From Paraburkholderia sp. BCC1885 (GTDB lineage: Bacteria > Pseudomonadota > Gammaproteobacteria > Burkholderiales > Burkholderiaceae), in contig NZ_CAAJGM010000285.1 of NCBI RefSeq assembly GCF_900996235.1, forward strand, positions 1 through 64,000: a stretch of 64,000 bases of DNA, given 5' to 3'. The translations under genes were made by a program, and so were the position numbers. Shown here in pieces: positions 17,778-25,532 of this stretch; the first letter of the stretch is position 1; each line of letters opens with the position of its first letter. Under the pieces are notes generated by a model that searched no databases, had not been told where the DNA came from, and saw only the letters and a program-made list of their open reading frames with translations.

Positions 17778-18191
17778 GTCATCGGCCGGTTCCGCTTGTA
17801 CTCCACTACCACATGTCTGTCCTTCATGCGCCACGTCAGATGCAATGATCGCTAGCTCGTTCGTTGTACGAACCAGTTTTCTTGCTTGTAGACGGACGGG
17901 TTCACCGCTCAGACCTGAAGTCCAAGTAGGAACGGCTGTGCCCCGACGATCAACCGTCGAGCGAAGAAGGTGCTTGGGGATGCTTTGGCTGAGAACACAG
18001 CTATCATGACAGGCGGGTAAGCTCGACTCACTACTAAAAATCCGACGAATCAAGCGGCGTGTGTTATGCCAAGGATGTTAGGCTTTGTCAATCGGTGTCG
18101 ATTCGCAACTCACTCGTTATCGGGCGTCCCACGTGGTGTCTGCGAGAATGTTCATCGTGTCAGCGTCCAATCAAACACTCAAACAATAGGT

Positions 18192-18911
18192 ATGCAGCAC
18201 CAAACAATCAATCTGACCGATGTGGATATGCTTCACAAGGTCTTTCGGGGATTCAGAAGTCACGACGGATTCGGATACGTGTTCAGGGGACACGCTCAGG
18301 CCAGTTGGGGTTTGCTGCCGAAGGCCGGTCGCCCCGAGTTTTATCTACCGCATGATAGGGACCTCGGACGGTTTAACGCATGGGGTAGGAAAGCTGTCGC
18401 GTACACGTCCTTGTCGTCAAGCTATCTCGAACAACTGGCGCTAGCGCAGCATCATGGCCTTGCGACACGGCTTCTCGATTGGTCGATGAATCCGCTAGTC
18501 GCGTGCTACTTCGCGTGTTCCGATCATGCTGACAAGGATGGCGCGGTCTGGATGTATGAGATGGACGATGCAATCATGACGGATGAGGTTGCCCGAGAGA
18601 CATTGAAGGAGCAGCGCGGCGTGTTCGGCTATCTTCCGAAAGCTGCCTTTCCGCGTGTCATCAACCAGAAAGGGTTGTTCACAGTCCACTGCGATGCTTC
18701 ACATCAAATTGACGTGAAGCAGTCTCGCTTTGGTCGCGAATTCACGAACCTGATGCAGCTTTACATTCCCGCGACATTGAAGGCGGAAATTCTGGACCTA
18801 TTGGCAGACTACGGCATTGATCGTTCGCACCTGTTCCCTGATCTTGATGGCCTGTCGGCGCACGTCAACGCGGGCACAGCGCGAATGCGGAAGCCCGGTG
18901 CAGAGAAGTAG
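18192..18911 (+). CDS. FRG domain-containing protein
   Basis: This 239-aa soluble protein shows the FRG hallmarks: VFRGHAQASWGLLPKAGRP near residues 30-48, then LAQHHGLATRLLDWSMNPLVACYFAC at about 84-109. The FRG domain is named for its Phe-Arg-Gly motif; its biochemical activity is not established, and it is often found on mobile elements near restriction or abortive-infection genes. The ATG at 18192 is chosen over 18066 because the domain begins directly after it. It is followed by a kinase on the same strand 165 nt later. Confidence 0.82.
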   Translation: MQHQTINLTDVDMLHKVFRGFRSHDGFGYVFRGHAQASWGLLPKAGRPEFYLPHDRDLGRFNAWGRKAVAYTSLSSSYLEQLALAQHHGLATRLLDWSMNPLVACYFACSDHADKDGAVWMYEMDDAIMTDEVARETLKEQRGVFGYLPKAAFPRVINQKGLFTVHCDASHQIDVKQSRFGREFTNLMQLYIPATLKAEILDLLADYGIDRSHLFPDLDGLSAHVNAGTARMRKPGAEK

Positions 18912-19076
18912 CCGATTCTGTTCAGGCCGCCGTGGTCGCTGCATCGACCAGTTGCTTTTTGTTAGGTATTTGCGAAAATTCGATTAGAAGAAAAAGATTT
19001 GACAATCGCCATCAGGGATGCTGTGTATTCCGCCCATCTGGGGATAATTAAGTGGTAAGAGCGAGGGCCATCCAGT

Positions 19077-20201
19077 ATGGACAATCAGTTAGTCAAGTTT
19101 TTGCGGCAGAAGGACTTCGTGCTTGAGAAGCGTCTGGGACAAGGCGCGACCGGAAATACAGTGTTGCTTTTTGATAGCGTGATCAATGAATATTTTGCCT
19201 GCAAGAAGTATGAGCCTTCCCAGCAAGCGCTAGCTACGAAGCTTTTCGATGCGTTCGTGCGAGAAATCAAACTCTTGCATCAGGTCAATCATCCAAACGT
19301 AGTGCGGGTATTCAACTACTATCTATACCCCGAAAAGCACTTAGGTTACATCTTGATGGAATATGTCAAGGGCGCGGATGTTGGTTCTCATCTCTTGTTT
19401 TCACCAGAGGATATTAATCAGATATTCGAGCAAACGGTCAACGGTTTCGCATATCTTGAAGAAAACGGGGTGCTGCATCGGGATATCCGAGAGGACAACA
19501 TTCTGATAACTGAAAAAGGTGTTGTGAAGATCATTGACTTCGGTTTCGGTAAGCGCGCCAATGCGGCATCGGATTTCGAAAAAAGCGTGTCTTTAAGTTG
19601 GTGGTGCGATCTTCCCGCCGAGTTTAAGAGTTCGATATACGATTTTCGTACAGAAGTGTATTTTGTGGGAAAGCTGTTTGAAAAAATCATTTCCGACATG
19701 AAAATTGAGGTATTCAAACACGGTGATCTGCTTGATAGTATGTGCAAGATTGAACCGGAGAACCGGATATCGTCTTTTGCGGAAGTCCGAAATTCGGTAT
19801 TGACGGCCGATTTTTCTGGTGCCACTTTTGGCTATTTCGAGCGCGAAATATATCAGAAATTTTCTCAGAAAATGAGTGAGATTATGATTAGTATCGAGAC
19901 GAGTGCAAAATATTACACAGATGCACCCAGCGTCCTAAACAATCTCGAGGCTGCATATAAGAAAGTAATGCTTGAGAAGGATGTGCCTAATTCGGGTGTC
20001 GTGCTTCTTTGCTTCGTCAAGGGTGCAATGAAATATCGCACCAAAACCAGGTTTTCGGTTGAGGATGATCTGCGAAAATTCATTGATATGTTTCGGTCCG
20101 TATCAAGGGAAAAGCAAAACATCATAATTGCCAATCTTTCAAATAGACTTGATGCAGTTGAGAGATATTCGGATGAAATGGACTCGGATATTCCGTTCTA
20201 G
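19077..20201 (+). CDS. Eukaryotic-like Ser/Thr protein kinase with helical C-terminal domain
   Basis: This is a 374-aa protein with a kinase domain at about 13-245. It has glycine loop GQGATG (21-26), ATP lysine Lys43/44 (FACKKYEP), helix-C Glu63, hinge LMEYVKGAD, catalytic HRD (134-136) with Asn141, DFGFG (154) and an LPAE in place of APE (179-182). All catalytic residues are intact. The remaining 130 residues are predicted helical and unlike known sensor domains; no transmembrane segment is seen. The gene is strikingly AT-rich compared with its surroundings, which indicates transfer. Its stop overlaps the convergent Shedu-like gene at the shared CTAG (20198-20201). A signalling role in defence is inferred from context. 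Confidence 0.85.
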   Translation: MDNQLVKFLRQKDFVLEKRLGQGATGNTVLLFDSVINEYFACKKYEPSQQALATKLFDAFVREIKLLHQVNHPNVVRVFNYYLYPEKHLGYILMEYVKGADVGSHLLFSPEDINQIFEQTVNGFAYLEENGVLHRDIREDNILITEKGVVKIIDFGFGKRANAASDFEKSVSLSWWCDLPAEFKSSIYDFRTEVYFVGKLFEKIISDMKIEVFKHGDLLDSMCKIEPENRISSFAEVRNSVLTADFSGATFGYFEREIYQKFSQKMSEIMISIETSAKYYTDAPSVLNNLEAAYKKVMLEKDVPNSGVVLLCFVKGAMKYRTKTRFSVEDDLRKFIDMFRSVSREKQNIIIANLSNRLDAVERYSDEMDSDIPF

Positions 20202-20857
20202 ATGGCGGCATCCCGGTTTCTGCGTTCTTCGATGCTCGTCACGCGTCCGGTCAATGCATCGAGTAGGAAGTCGAACGTATGAATTTCTATTTTGGACTCG
20301 CGACTGATTCGGCGGCGCATGTGTCTGGTGTCTTCGGATTCGGTTGCTCGACGACCCATCAGGATTAATCCCGGTACCTCTGCATCGATATCGGTAAGGC
20401 CAAGCCCATCGTCGCTGCGCATTCGCGCCGCGTAGTTTTGGTTGTGGGAGAGCCATATGCGCCAGTCTCGAATCTGGCGGATGGCGTGATTCAGCGTTGC
20501 AGAAGGGTTACCGGCCTTGGTGAACATAGTTGCCAGCGGGCTTTCGAGTTCCACAGCGGTCCAATGAAAGCCCATCGAGTCGCAATCGGCAATCATGAAG
20601 TCTGTGACATGCTCGCTGCCAAGTCGCTGCTTCGGAATTATCCATCGTCCGTGGCCGCCGCCTAAATGCTGGATCAGGTGCGAAGGATTCTTTTGCAAGA
20701 ACTGCTGGATGTCTTCTTCGCGTGTCGCCGAATCCAATGCATGACGAAGTGTTTGTACGTCGGACGGCTGCACATCGTCCCACCGACTGAAAAAATCTCT
20801 CAGCGGGTCGCGAGCGCGCCACGTTTCATAGGCTTCCCTTGCTGAAGTCAGTTTCAT
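20198..20857 (-). CDS. Shedu-like nuclease (DUF4263 / SduA C-terminal domain)
   Basis: This 219-aa protein resembles the DUF4263 family to which the Shedu antiphage effector SduA belongs. The N-terminal half has EEDIQQFLQKNPSHLI and WIIPKQRLGSEHVTDFMIADC. The nuclease core has D86, WTAVELESP (101-107) and FTKAGNPSATLNHAIRQIRDWRIWL (112-135). Canonical SduA-like PD-(D/E)XK sites use a Lys after the E-x; here Glu occupies that place. Such E-x-E forms do seem to occur in this branch, so activity is plausible but unproved. A shorter N-terminus than large Shedu proteins leaves no separate sensor domain. It is convergent with the kinase. Confidence 0.75.
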   Translation of the reverse strand: MKLTSAREAYETWRARDPLRDFFSRWDDVQPSDVQTLRHALDSATREEDIQQFLQKNPSHLIQHLGGGHGRWIIPKQRLGSEHVTDFMIADCDSMGFHWTAVELESPLATMFTKAGNPSATLNHAIRQIRDWRIWLSHNQNYAARMRSDDGLGLTDIDAEVPGLILMGRRATESEDTRHMRRRISRESKIEIHTFDFLLDALTGRVTSIEERRNRDAAI

Positions 20858-20972
20858 GTGGTTGCCACGCAGAAGTTGTTTGCCCGATTGTATCCCTGAT
20901 CAACGGGGATTTAACTGAAGCCGCGGAGCCGCCGAGGCGGTCTTCCACGTGCACCGCTGCCCGAAATCGAGT

Positions 20973-21050
20973 GTTTCGGTACACCTAGCTTTTGGATGTC
21001 CAAAAAATAGCTTGTATACGTTTCGTACACCCGGTACTATTCGTACTCCC
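20973..21050. promoter_or_regulatory. Repeated TTCG(G)TAC motifs upstream of serine recombinase
   Basis: GTTTCGGTACACC (20973-20985), GTTTCGTACACC (21020-21031) and ATTCGTACTCCC (21039-21050) share a TTCG(G)TAC core. TGTATACGTTTCGTACA around 21013-21029 is an imperfect inverted repeat. Small serine recombinases often bind tandem half-sites (res-like) just upstream of their own gene, and autoregulation through the same sites is common. The assignment is by position and pattern only. Confidence 0.45.
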
Positions 21051-21073
21051 ATTTCGGACATTCAAGGGTGCCA

Positions 21074-21748
21074 ATGACACGAATTTTTGCTTACTGCCGA
21101 GTTTCGACCGCCGACCAAACGACGGAGAACCAGATACAAGAAATCGAAGCAGCCGGATTCTCAGTAGCAAAGCAACGCGTCATAGCTGAAACAGTCAGCG
21201 GGTCGGTTCCGGCCTTCGACCGTAAAGGGTTTGCGAAACTGGTAGACCGACTTGAAGACGGTGACGTACTGATCGTGACGAAGCTCGACCGGTTGGGGCG
21301 CAACGCCATTGATGTTCGGTCCACGGTCGAACGGTTGGCGTCCATCGGAGTCCGGGTCCACTGTCTCGCGCTAGGCGGAGTAGACCTGACCAGTGCGGCG
21401 GGCAAGATGACGATGGGTGCGATTAGCGCCGTGGCCGAATTCGAACGCGACTTGCTGATTGAACGAACTCAGGCTGGTCTTCGTCGCGCAAAGGCCGAAG
21501 GAAAGACGTTCGGGCGTCCGTCAGCACTCACGGAAGCGCAGCGTGCGACCGTTATCGATCGGTTGAACGCGGGCATCGCCGTCGCCCAGATCGCTCGCGA
21601 CATGAAGACCAGCCGCCAGACCATCATGCGGGTGCGTGCGGGTCTCGCCGTCGGTGACGATTTCGTCGAACAAGGCAAGCTTGACCCGGCTGGCGCACCT
21701 TGCGCACTGATTGACTGGTCGGATCGTCGCAAGTCGCGAGGCGCATGA
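21074..21748 (+). CDS. Serine recombinase (resolvase/invertase family)
   Basis: This is a 224-aa site-specific recombinase. The catalytic serine is Ser11 in FAYCRVSTADQ, with further resolvase motifs LIVTKLDRLGRN, AGKMTMGAISAVAEFERDLLIERT and GLRRAKAEGKTFGRP. The C-terminal helix-turn-helix is QIARDMKTSRQTIMRVR, followed by a tail of about 35 residues. The ATG at 21074 has AAGGG about 5 nt upstream; a GTG at 21068 is less likely. The size fits Tn3-resolvase or Hin/Gin-type enzymes rather than large phage integrases. It may resolve, invert or move the island it sits in. Confidence 0.93.
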   Translation: MTRIFAYCRVSTADQTTENQIQEIEAAGFSVAKQRVIAETVSGSVPAFDRKGFAKLVDRLEDGDVLIVTKLDRLGRNAIDVRSTVERLASIGVRVHCLALGGVDLTSAAGKMTMGAISAVAEFERDLLIERTQAGLRRAKAEGKTFGRPSALTEAQRATVIDRLNAGIAVAQIARDMKTSRQTIMRVRAGLAVGDDFVEQGKLDPAGAPCALIDWSDRRKSRGA

Positions 21749-21806
21749 ACGGCAGTCGTCAGACCGTGCGGGATTGGGATCAGCAGCCGCGCGAACGGCG
21801 GCTGTC

Positions 21807-22049
21807 TCATAACCCGGCTTCGGCTATCAACTCGGCCAGCGTTATGTCGAGTGCGTTCGCCAGTCTTTTGAGCGTCAACGTGGCGGCATTGTTGGTGCCG
21901 CGCTCGACACGACCGACATAGCTTCGATCAACGTCAGCGAGCAACGCCAACTGCTCTTGCGATAGTTCTTTGGCTTCGCGGTGGCGGCGAATCGCTTCAC
22001 CGAGCGCGATTAAGGATGGGGCCTTGCTTTGACGGGTGCTAATTGGCAT
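21807..22049 (-). CDS. XRE-family helix-turn-helix regulator
   Basis: This is an 80-aa single-domain Cro/CI-type DNA-binding protein. The HTH is ALGEAIRRHREAKELSQEQLALLADVDRSYVGRVERG, followed by the NNAATLTLKRLANALDITLAELIAEAGL dimer helix. The ATG at 22049 is preferred over a TTG at 22079. It is convergent with the recombinase and divergent from the zinc-ribbon gene, whose promoter probably lies in the 86-bp gap. It may control the island genes or its own expression. Confidence 0.87.
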   Translation of the reverse strand: MPISTRQSKAPSLIALGEAIRRHREAKELSQEQLALLADVDRSYVGRVERGTNNAATLTLKRLANALDITLAELIAEAGL

Positions 22050-22135
22050 CCCGTCATCGTGTGGGGCAACATCGCCCAATTCGACGGACCATGGTCCTCT
22101 TTTTGACTGAGACGGGAAACATACGGGGATTCAAA

Positions 22136-22408
22136 ATGAAAAAATGCCACTTATGCTACGAAGACATTCAGGACTCGGCGATTCGATGCAAGCACTGCGG
22201 GGCCGATATTGCTGCTGCCGAAGCTGCGGCAAAGGACGCCAAGAATGAACAAGCGGTCAGCAAGTTTGCTGGCAGATTCTGGGGTGTGGTCGGTGCACTA
22301 ATCTTCGCGGCGCTGGCCTACGGCGCGTACACCAAGTTTCTATACATGTCGGCGGCGATCTGTGCCGCATGCGGATTTGTCTTCCTATTCTTCGCCCCGA
22401 AGGCATAG
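22136..22408 (+). CDS. Small zinc-ribbon membrane protein
   Basis: This 90-aa protein has an N-terminal zinc ribbon (CHLCYEDIQDSAIRCKHCGADI, Cys-X2-Cys pairs), a short charged Ala-rich linker, and two hydrophobic segments (about 47-62 and 68-86) that should span the inner membrane. GGGGA lies 6 nt before the ATG at 22136. Similar short zinc-ribbon/2-TM proteins are widespread and of unknown function. It is the last gene before the right island boundary. Confidence 0.75.
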   Translation: MKKCHLCYEDIQDSAIRCKHCGADIAAAEAAAKDAKNEQAVSKFAGRFWGVVGALIFAALAYGAYTKFLYMSAAICAACGFVFLFFAPKA

Positions 22409-22600
22409 CAACTAGGATTTCTTTCTCGCAATGCGGGGCAGCCCGGCATCATCATCGCCAGTAGTGCGGGCGAGTTGGCGAAGCAACGCTCAAGATCGAC
22501 TTTTCGTATGCCAGAAGTCAGATTCGTAGTGATTTCGTCAGGCGATGGCAATTCTGGAACGGTCGGCGCAGCGTCGAATAAAGACTTACAAAACAATGCC

Positions 22601-23080
22601 TCAACCCTGTGCCACCCAATCCCCCGACTTCCCGCCATGCTTCTCCAGCACGCGCACATCGGTGATCGTCATGCCGCGATCCACCGCCTTGCACATGTCG
22701 TACACGGTCAGCAGGCCGACCTGTACGGCAGTTAGCGCTTCCATCTCCACACCGGTACGCCCCAAGGTCTCCACCTGCGTCGTGCAGTGCACGCCGGGCA
22801 GCGTCTCGTCGAGTTCGAAGTCCACCTTGACGCGCGTCAGCGCGAGCGGATGGCAAAGCGGGATCAGATCCGCGGTGCGCTTGGCGCCCTGAATCGCAGC
22901 GATACGCGCGATCCCGATCACGTCGCCTTTCTTCGCGTTGCCGTCGCGGATCAGCGCGAAGGTCTCCGGCAGCATGCGGATCGACCCGCGAGCGACGGCA
23001 ATACGTTTGGTTTCCTGCTTGGCGCCGACGTCCACCATATGCGCCTGGCCGGCGGCGTCGAAGTGTGTAAGTTCGGGCAT
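22601..23080 (-). CDS. moaC: Cyclic pyranopterin monophosphate synthase MoaC
   Basis: MoaC (159 aa) catalyses the second half of the first step of molybdenum-cofactor synthesis, forming cPMP from the MoaA product. Conserved stretches include MVDVGAKQETKRIAVARG, LIPLCHPLALTRV, GVEMEALTAVQVGLLTVYDMCKA and the active-site VDRGMTI with the upstream Lys. The start at 23080 has AGGAG 8 nt before it. The last 29 codons lie in the 86-bp repeat and differ slightly from the displaced copy at 15513-15605. The present 3' end may therefore have been supplied by the island while keeping the protein functional. Confidence 0.97.
   Translation of the reverse strand: MPELTHFDAAGQAHMVDVGAKQETKRIAVARGSIRMLPETFALIRDGNAKKGDVIGIARIAAIQGAKRTADLIPLCHPLALTRVKVDFELDETLPGVHCTTQVETLGRTGVEMEALTAVQVGLLTVYDMCKAVDRGMTITDVRVLEKHGGKSGDWVAQG
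22611..22696. repeat. Right direct repeat (att-like), within moaC 3' end
   Basis: This is the partner of 15520-15605, with the same 86-bp length and 8 substitutions. It forms the C-terminal coding part of the intact moaC. Of the eight differences, several are silent or conservative in MoaC, which fits an origin from the moaC of a related strain. Confidence 0.88.
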
Positions 23081-23200
23081 GGGGAGGCTCCTTTTGAGGG
23101 CGCTTATCTTAACAGCGCGGGGCGAGCGGCGTGCCCGCGTTCGCCCATAACGCCGTGCGCGTGGCCCGCAAGGTGGCGGCGCGGGCGGACGCCGCCGCAA

Positions 23201-23830
23201 TCAGGACGACGCGCCCCGCCGTGCCGCCTGCGCCCGCGCCGGACTCGCGACGAATCCAAAGCGCGCCGCGACCTCGGCGCGCGCCACCGATTGCAAGGGT
23301 AGTGTCAGGCCCTCACGCCAATGCAGTTGGCCGCTGCAACCGTCTTCGGCCACATCGGCGTGCCGTGAGAACAGATCCAGATCGTGATCGTGCAGCACGG
23401 CGACACGCGGCGGCGCAGACGTATCCGCGAAGAGCACGCCGCCTTCGTCGTCCAGATAAACGGCCACAGGCTCGAACGCGTTGCCCGCCTGATCGGTTAG
23501 CGTCAACGCCGGCGCGGCAGCCGTATCGCCACCGCCCGCGTCAGCAAAGTCACGCTCGGCCAGCCGCACCACCCAAGGCGTGTAACCCAGTTCCACATAC
23601 ACCCGCTGCGGCCCGTTCTGAAAAAACCATTGCCCTTCGGCATCCGCTTCGTAGTTGCGGTTGATAAAAGCCAGCAGTGCCGTATGACGAATCGGTTCGC
23701 CCGCCGCGCCGCTCGCCTGGGCCGCTTCGTCGCGCATGCGCCAGTTGCCGCGCCGGTCGAGCAGCAGCCAGCCAGTGCAATGCGGCACGTTGGGCCATTT
23801 GGCGAGGGCCTGCCGGACGATGTCATCCAT
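23201..23830 (-). CDS. Conserved hypothetical protein downstream of YheT-like hydrolase
   Basis: This is a 209-aa soluble protein starting MDDIVRQALAKWPNVPHCTGWLLLDRRGNWRMRDEAAQ, with a middle RHTALLAFINRNYEADAEGQWFFQNGPQRVYVELGYTPWVVRL. I recall this kind of protein next to YheT-type hydrolases in beta-proteobacteria but cannot name the family with confidence. Its ATG overlaps the end of the upstream hydrolase by 8 nt, which implies translational coupling. No signal peptide or catalytic motif is evident; the C-terminus is Ala/Arg-rich. Confidence 0.8.
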   Translation of the reverse strand: MDDIVRQALAKWPNVPHCTGWLLLDRRGNWRMRDEAAQASGAAGEPIRHTALLAFINRNYEADAEGQWFFQNGPQRVYVELGYTPWVVRLAERDFADAGGGDTAAAPALTLTDQAGNAFEPVAVYLDDEGGVLFADTSAPPRVAVLHDHDLDLFSRHADVAEDGCSGQLHWREGLTLPLQSVARAEVAARFGFVASPARAQAARRGASS

Positions 23831-24887
23831 GCTCGACGAACGGCCCCAGATAGGCGAACACGCGCTGCGACAGCCAGTCGATCTTGCCGGGAAACGGCCC
23901 CGTCATAAAGCCGACGTGGCCACCGTGCTGCGGCTGGTCGAGTTCGACCGCGCTCGAAACTTCGTGGTGCGCCGGCAGCACCGCGCCCGGCAGAAACGGA
24001 TCGTTGCGCGCGTTGAGCACGAGCGTCGGTACCGTGATCTCCGGCAGCAGCGGCCGGGTGGTGGCGCGGGTCCAGTAATCGTCGGCGTCGCGAAAGCCGT
24101 GCAGCGGCGCGGTGACGACGTTGTCGAACTCGTACATGGTGCGGCTCGCGAGCATGGCGTTGGCGTCGAACAGGCCCGGATACTGCGCGAGCTTCTGCCG
24201 CGCTTTCACCTTCAGCGTCTTGAGGAAGTTGCGCGTGTAGACCTTGTTGAAGCCCTGCGACAGCGCGCGGCCGCCGGCATGCACGTCGAGCGGGGCGGAG
24301 ATCGCGGCGGCGGCAGTGACAAACGAGGCGTCTTCGCGTCGTTCGCCGAGCCAGCGCAGCAGGACATTGCCGCCCAGCGACACACCCGCCGCGACGATCG
24401 GCCCGCGATGCATCTGGCGCAGACGCCGCAGCACCCAATCGACTTCGTCGCTATCGGCAAGGTGATAGAAGCGCGGCTGCAGATTCAGCGGCCCGCTGCA
24501 ACTGCGGAAGTGCGGCACGACGCCATGCCAGCCGCGCTGGCGTGCGGCAGCCATCAGCGTGCGGGCGTAATGCGAGTTCGAGCTGCCTTCGAGGCCGTGA
24601 AACAGGACGAAAAGCGGCGTGTCGGGCGCCGAGGCCTGGTCCGCCGCATGTGCCTGGGAAGGCTCGTCCACCAGCCAGTCCAGTTCGATGAAATCGCCAT
24701 CCGGCGTATCCCAGCGTTCGCGCCGGTAGGTCACGGCGGGAAGCCGGGCGAACAGCGCGGGAATGATGGTCTGGACGTGGCTGTTCGGCAGCCAGAGCGG
24801 CGCGCGATACAACAGGCCGACGCTCGCCTCAACCGCCGCCGCGACGGCAGTTACGGGGGAAACGTCGTTGTTGTTCATCGTACTCAT
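23823..24887 (-). CDS. Alpha/beta hydrolase, YheT family
   Basis: This is a 354-aa YheT/ABHD-type hydrolase. It shows the N-terminal WLPNSHVQTIIPALF, the oxyanion region LFHGLEGSSNSHYARTL, HFRSCSGPLN, the nucleophile elbow GVSLGGNV, the acid in LNARNDPFLPG and the base in QHGGHVGF, so the triad is complete. Physiological substrates of this family are unclear; esterase or lipase activity is likely. It heads a coupled pair with the downstream hypothetical gene. Confidence 0.92.
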   Translation of the reverse strand: MSTMNNNDVSPVTAVAAAVEASVGLLYRAPLWLPNSHVQTIIPALFARLPAVTYRRERWDTPDGDFIELDWLVDEPSQAHAADQASAPDTPLFVLFHGLEGSSNSHYARTLMAAARQRGWHGVVPHFRSCSGPLNLQPRFYHLADSDEVDWVLRRLRQMHRGPIVAAGVSLGGNVLLRWLGERREDASFVTAAAAISAPLDVHAGGRALSQGFNKVYTRNFLKTLKVKARQKLAQYPGLFDANAMLASRTMYEFDNVVTAPLHGFRDADDYWTRATTRPLLPEITVPTLVLNARNDPFLPGAVLPAHHEVSSAVELDQPQHGGHVGFMTGPFPGKIDWLSQRVFAYLGPFVEHG

Positions 24888-24920
24888 ACCCGCGACCAGA
24901 AAAAGCAGAAACGTCCAGCG

Positions 24921-25367
24921 TCAGTGCAAGGACCCCTGACCATGACGCATTTTGGCGGCAAACTGGCTCGCCGCTTCGTTCGGCATCGCACTCGCGTGGA
25001 TATGTGCGATCTTCCATTCGCCGCGTTCATGGACCATCACGTAAGTCGTGAATACCATGACGGGCGGCGCTTTCGGGTCGGCCGGGCGATGCGCTTCGGC
25101 AATCGCGTACACCACCGTGCCGAGGCTGTCGTACACGCGGATGTCGACCGGTTCGATCGAAACCGGGGCGGCGGCGAGCTGCACCGAGAGGCCCGCGCGG
25201 ATGGTGTCGAGACCGTGCAGGTGCGCGCCGTCGGCGCTGATGTAGCTGGCGAACTCCTCGTCGATCCACAGGCCCATCAAACTGTCGATATTGACCTCCG
25301 CCACCGCCTGGTAATAGGCGTTGAGGGTATCCGCAGCGGCTTCGAAGATGTGGGCAAAACGTGGCAT
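24921..25367 (-). CDS. NTF2-like / SnoaL-type protein
   Basis: This 148-aa single-domain protein has the cone-shaped NTF2-like pattern: an N-terminal helix (LNAYYQAVAEVNIDSLMGLWIDEEF), then alternating strands with VYDSLGTVVYAIAEAHR and FTTYVMVHERGEWKIAHIHAS. DUF4440/SnoaL relatives are enzymes or ligand-binding proteins of varied function. It precedes the YheT gene by 33 nt on the same strand, so it is probably co-transcribed. Confidence 0.85.
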   Translation of the reverse strand: MPRFAHIFEAAADTLNAYYQAVAEVNIDSLMGLWIDEEFASYISADGAHLHGLDTIRAGLSVQLAAAPVSIEPVDIRVYDSLGTVVYAIAEAHRPADPKAPPVMVFTTYVMVHERGEWKIAHIHASAMPNEAASQFAAKMRHGQGSLH

Positions 25368-25532
25368 GGCTCGTCAGTCTCTTGTGCGCGGCGCGCGCGG
25401 TTGCGGGGCAGCAGTAAAAACAGGACAACCAGGAACAACCCGGCGGGGCAACCGCGAGGATGCCCGCGCTCCAGGGCGCGGGGATGACGCCGCGTGGCGA
25501 GCTTGCAACGCGGCGTGCGGTTGTCCGACGGT

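Larger units (their letters stand above)
15606..22610. mobile_element. Genomic island inserted at the 3' end of moaC
   Basis: About 7.0 kb lies between two direct copies of the moaC 3' end. Its content is accessory: a lipoprotein, a secreted protein, an HNH nuclease, an FRG-domain protein, a Ser/Thr kinase, a Shedu-like nuclease, a serine recombinase, an XRE regulator and a zinc-ribbon protein. The composition is less GC-rich, most clearly in the kinase gene. The only recombinase present is a small resolvase/invertase-type serine recombinase, so either that enzyme or a lost or trans-acting integrase made the insertion. Exact ends depend on where the crossover fell within the repeat. Confidence 0.82.

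Noticed and set aside
22409..22610. Minus-strand frame entering the right island edge (22318-22659)
   Set aside because: It overlaps the zinc-ribbon gene and the moaC end antisense, and has no recognisable domain or start; it could be a gene remnant but cannot be supported.
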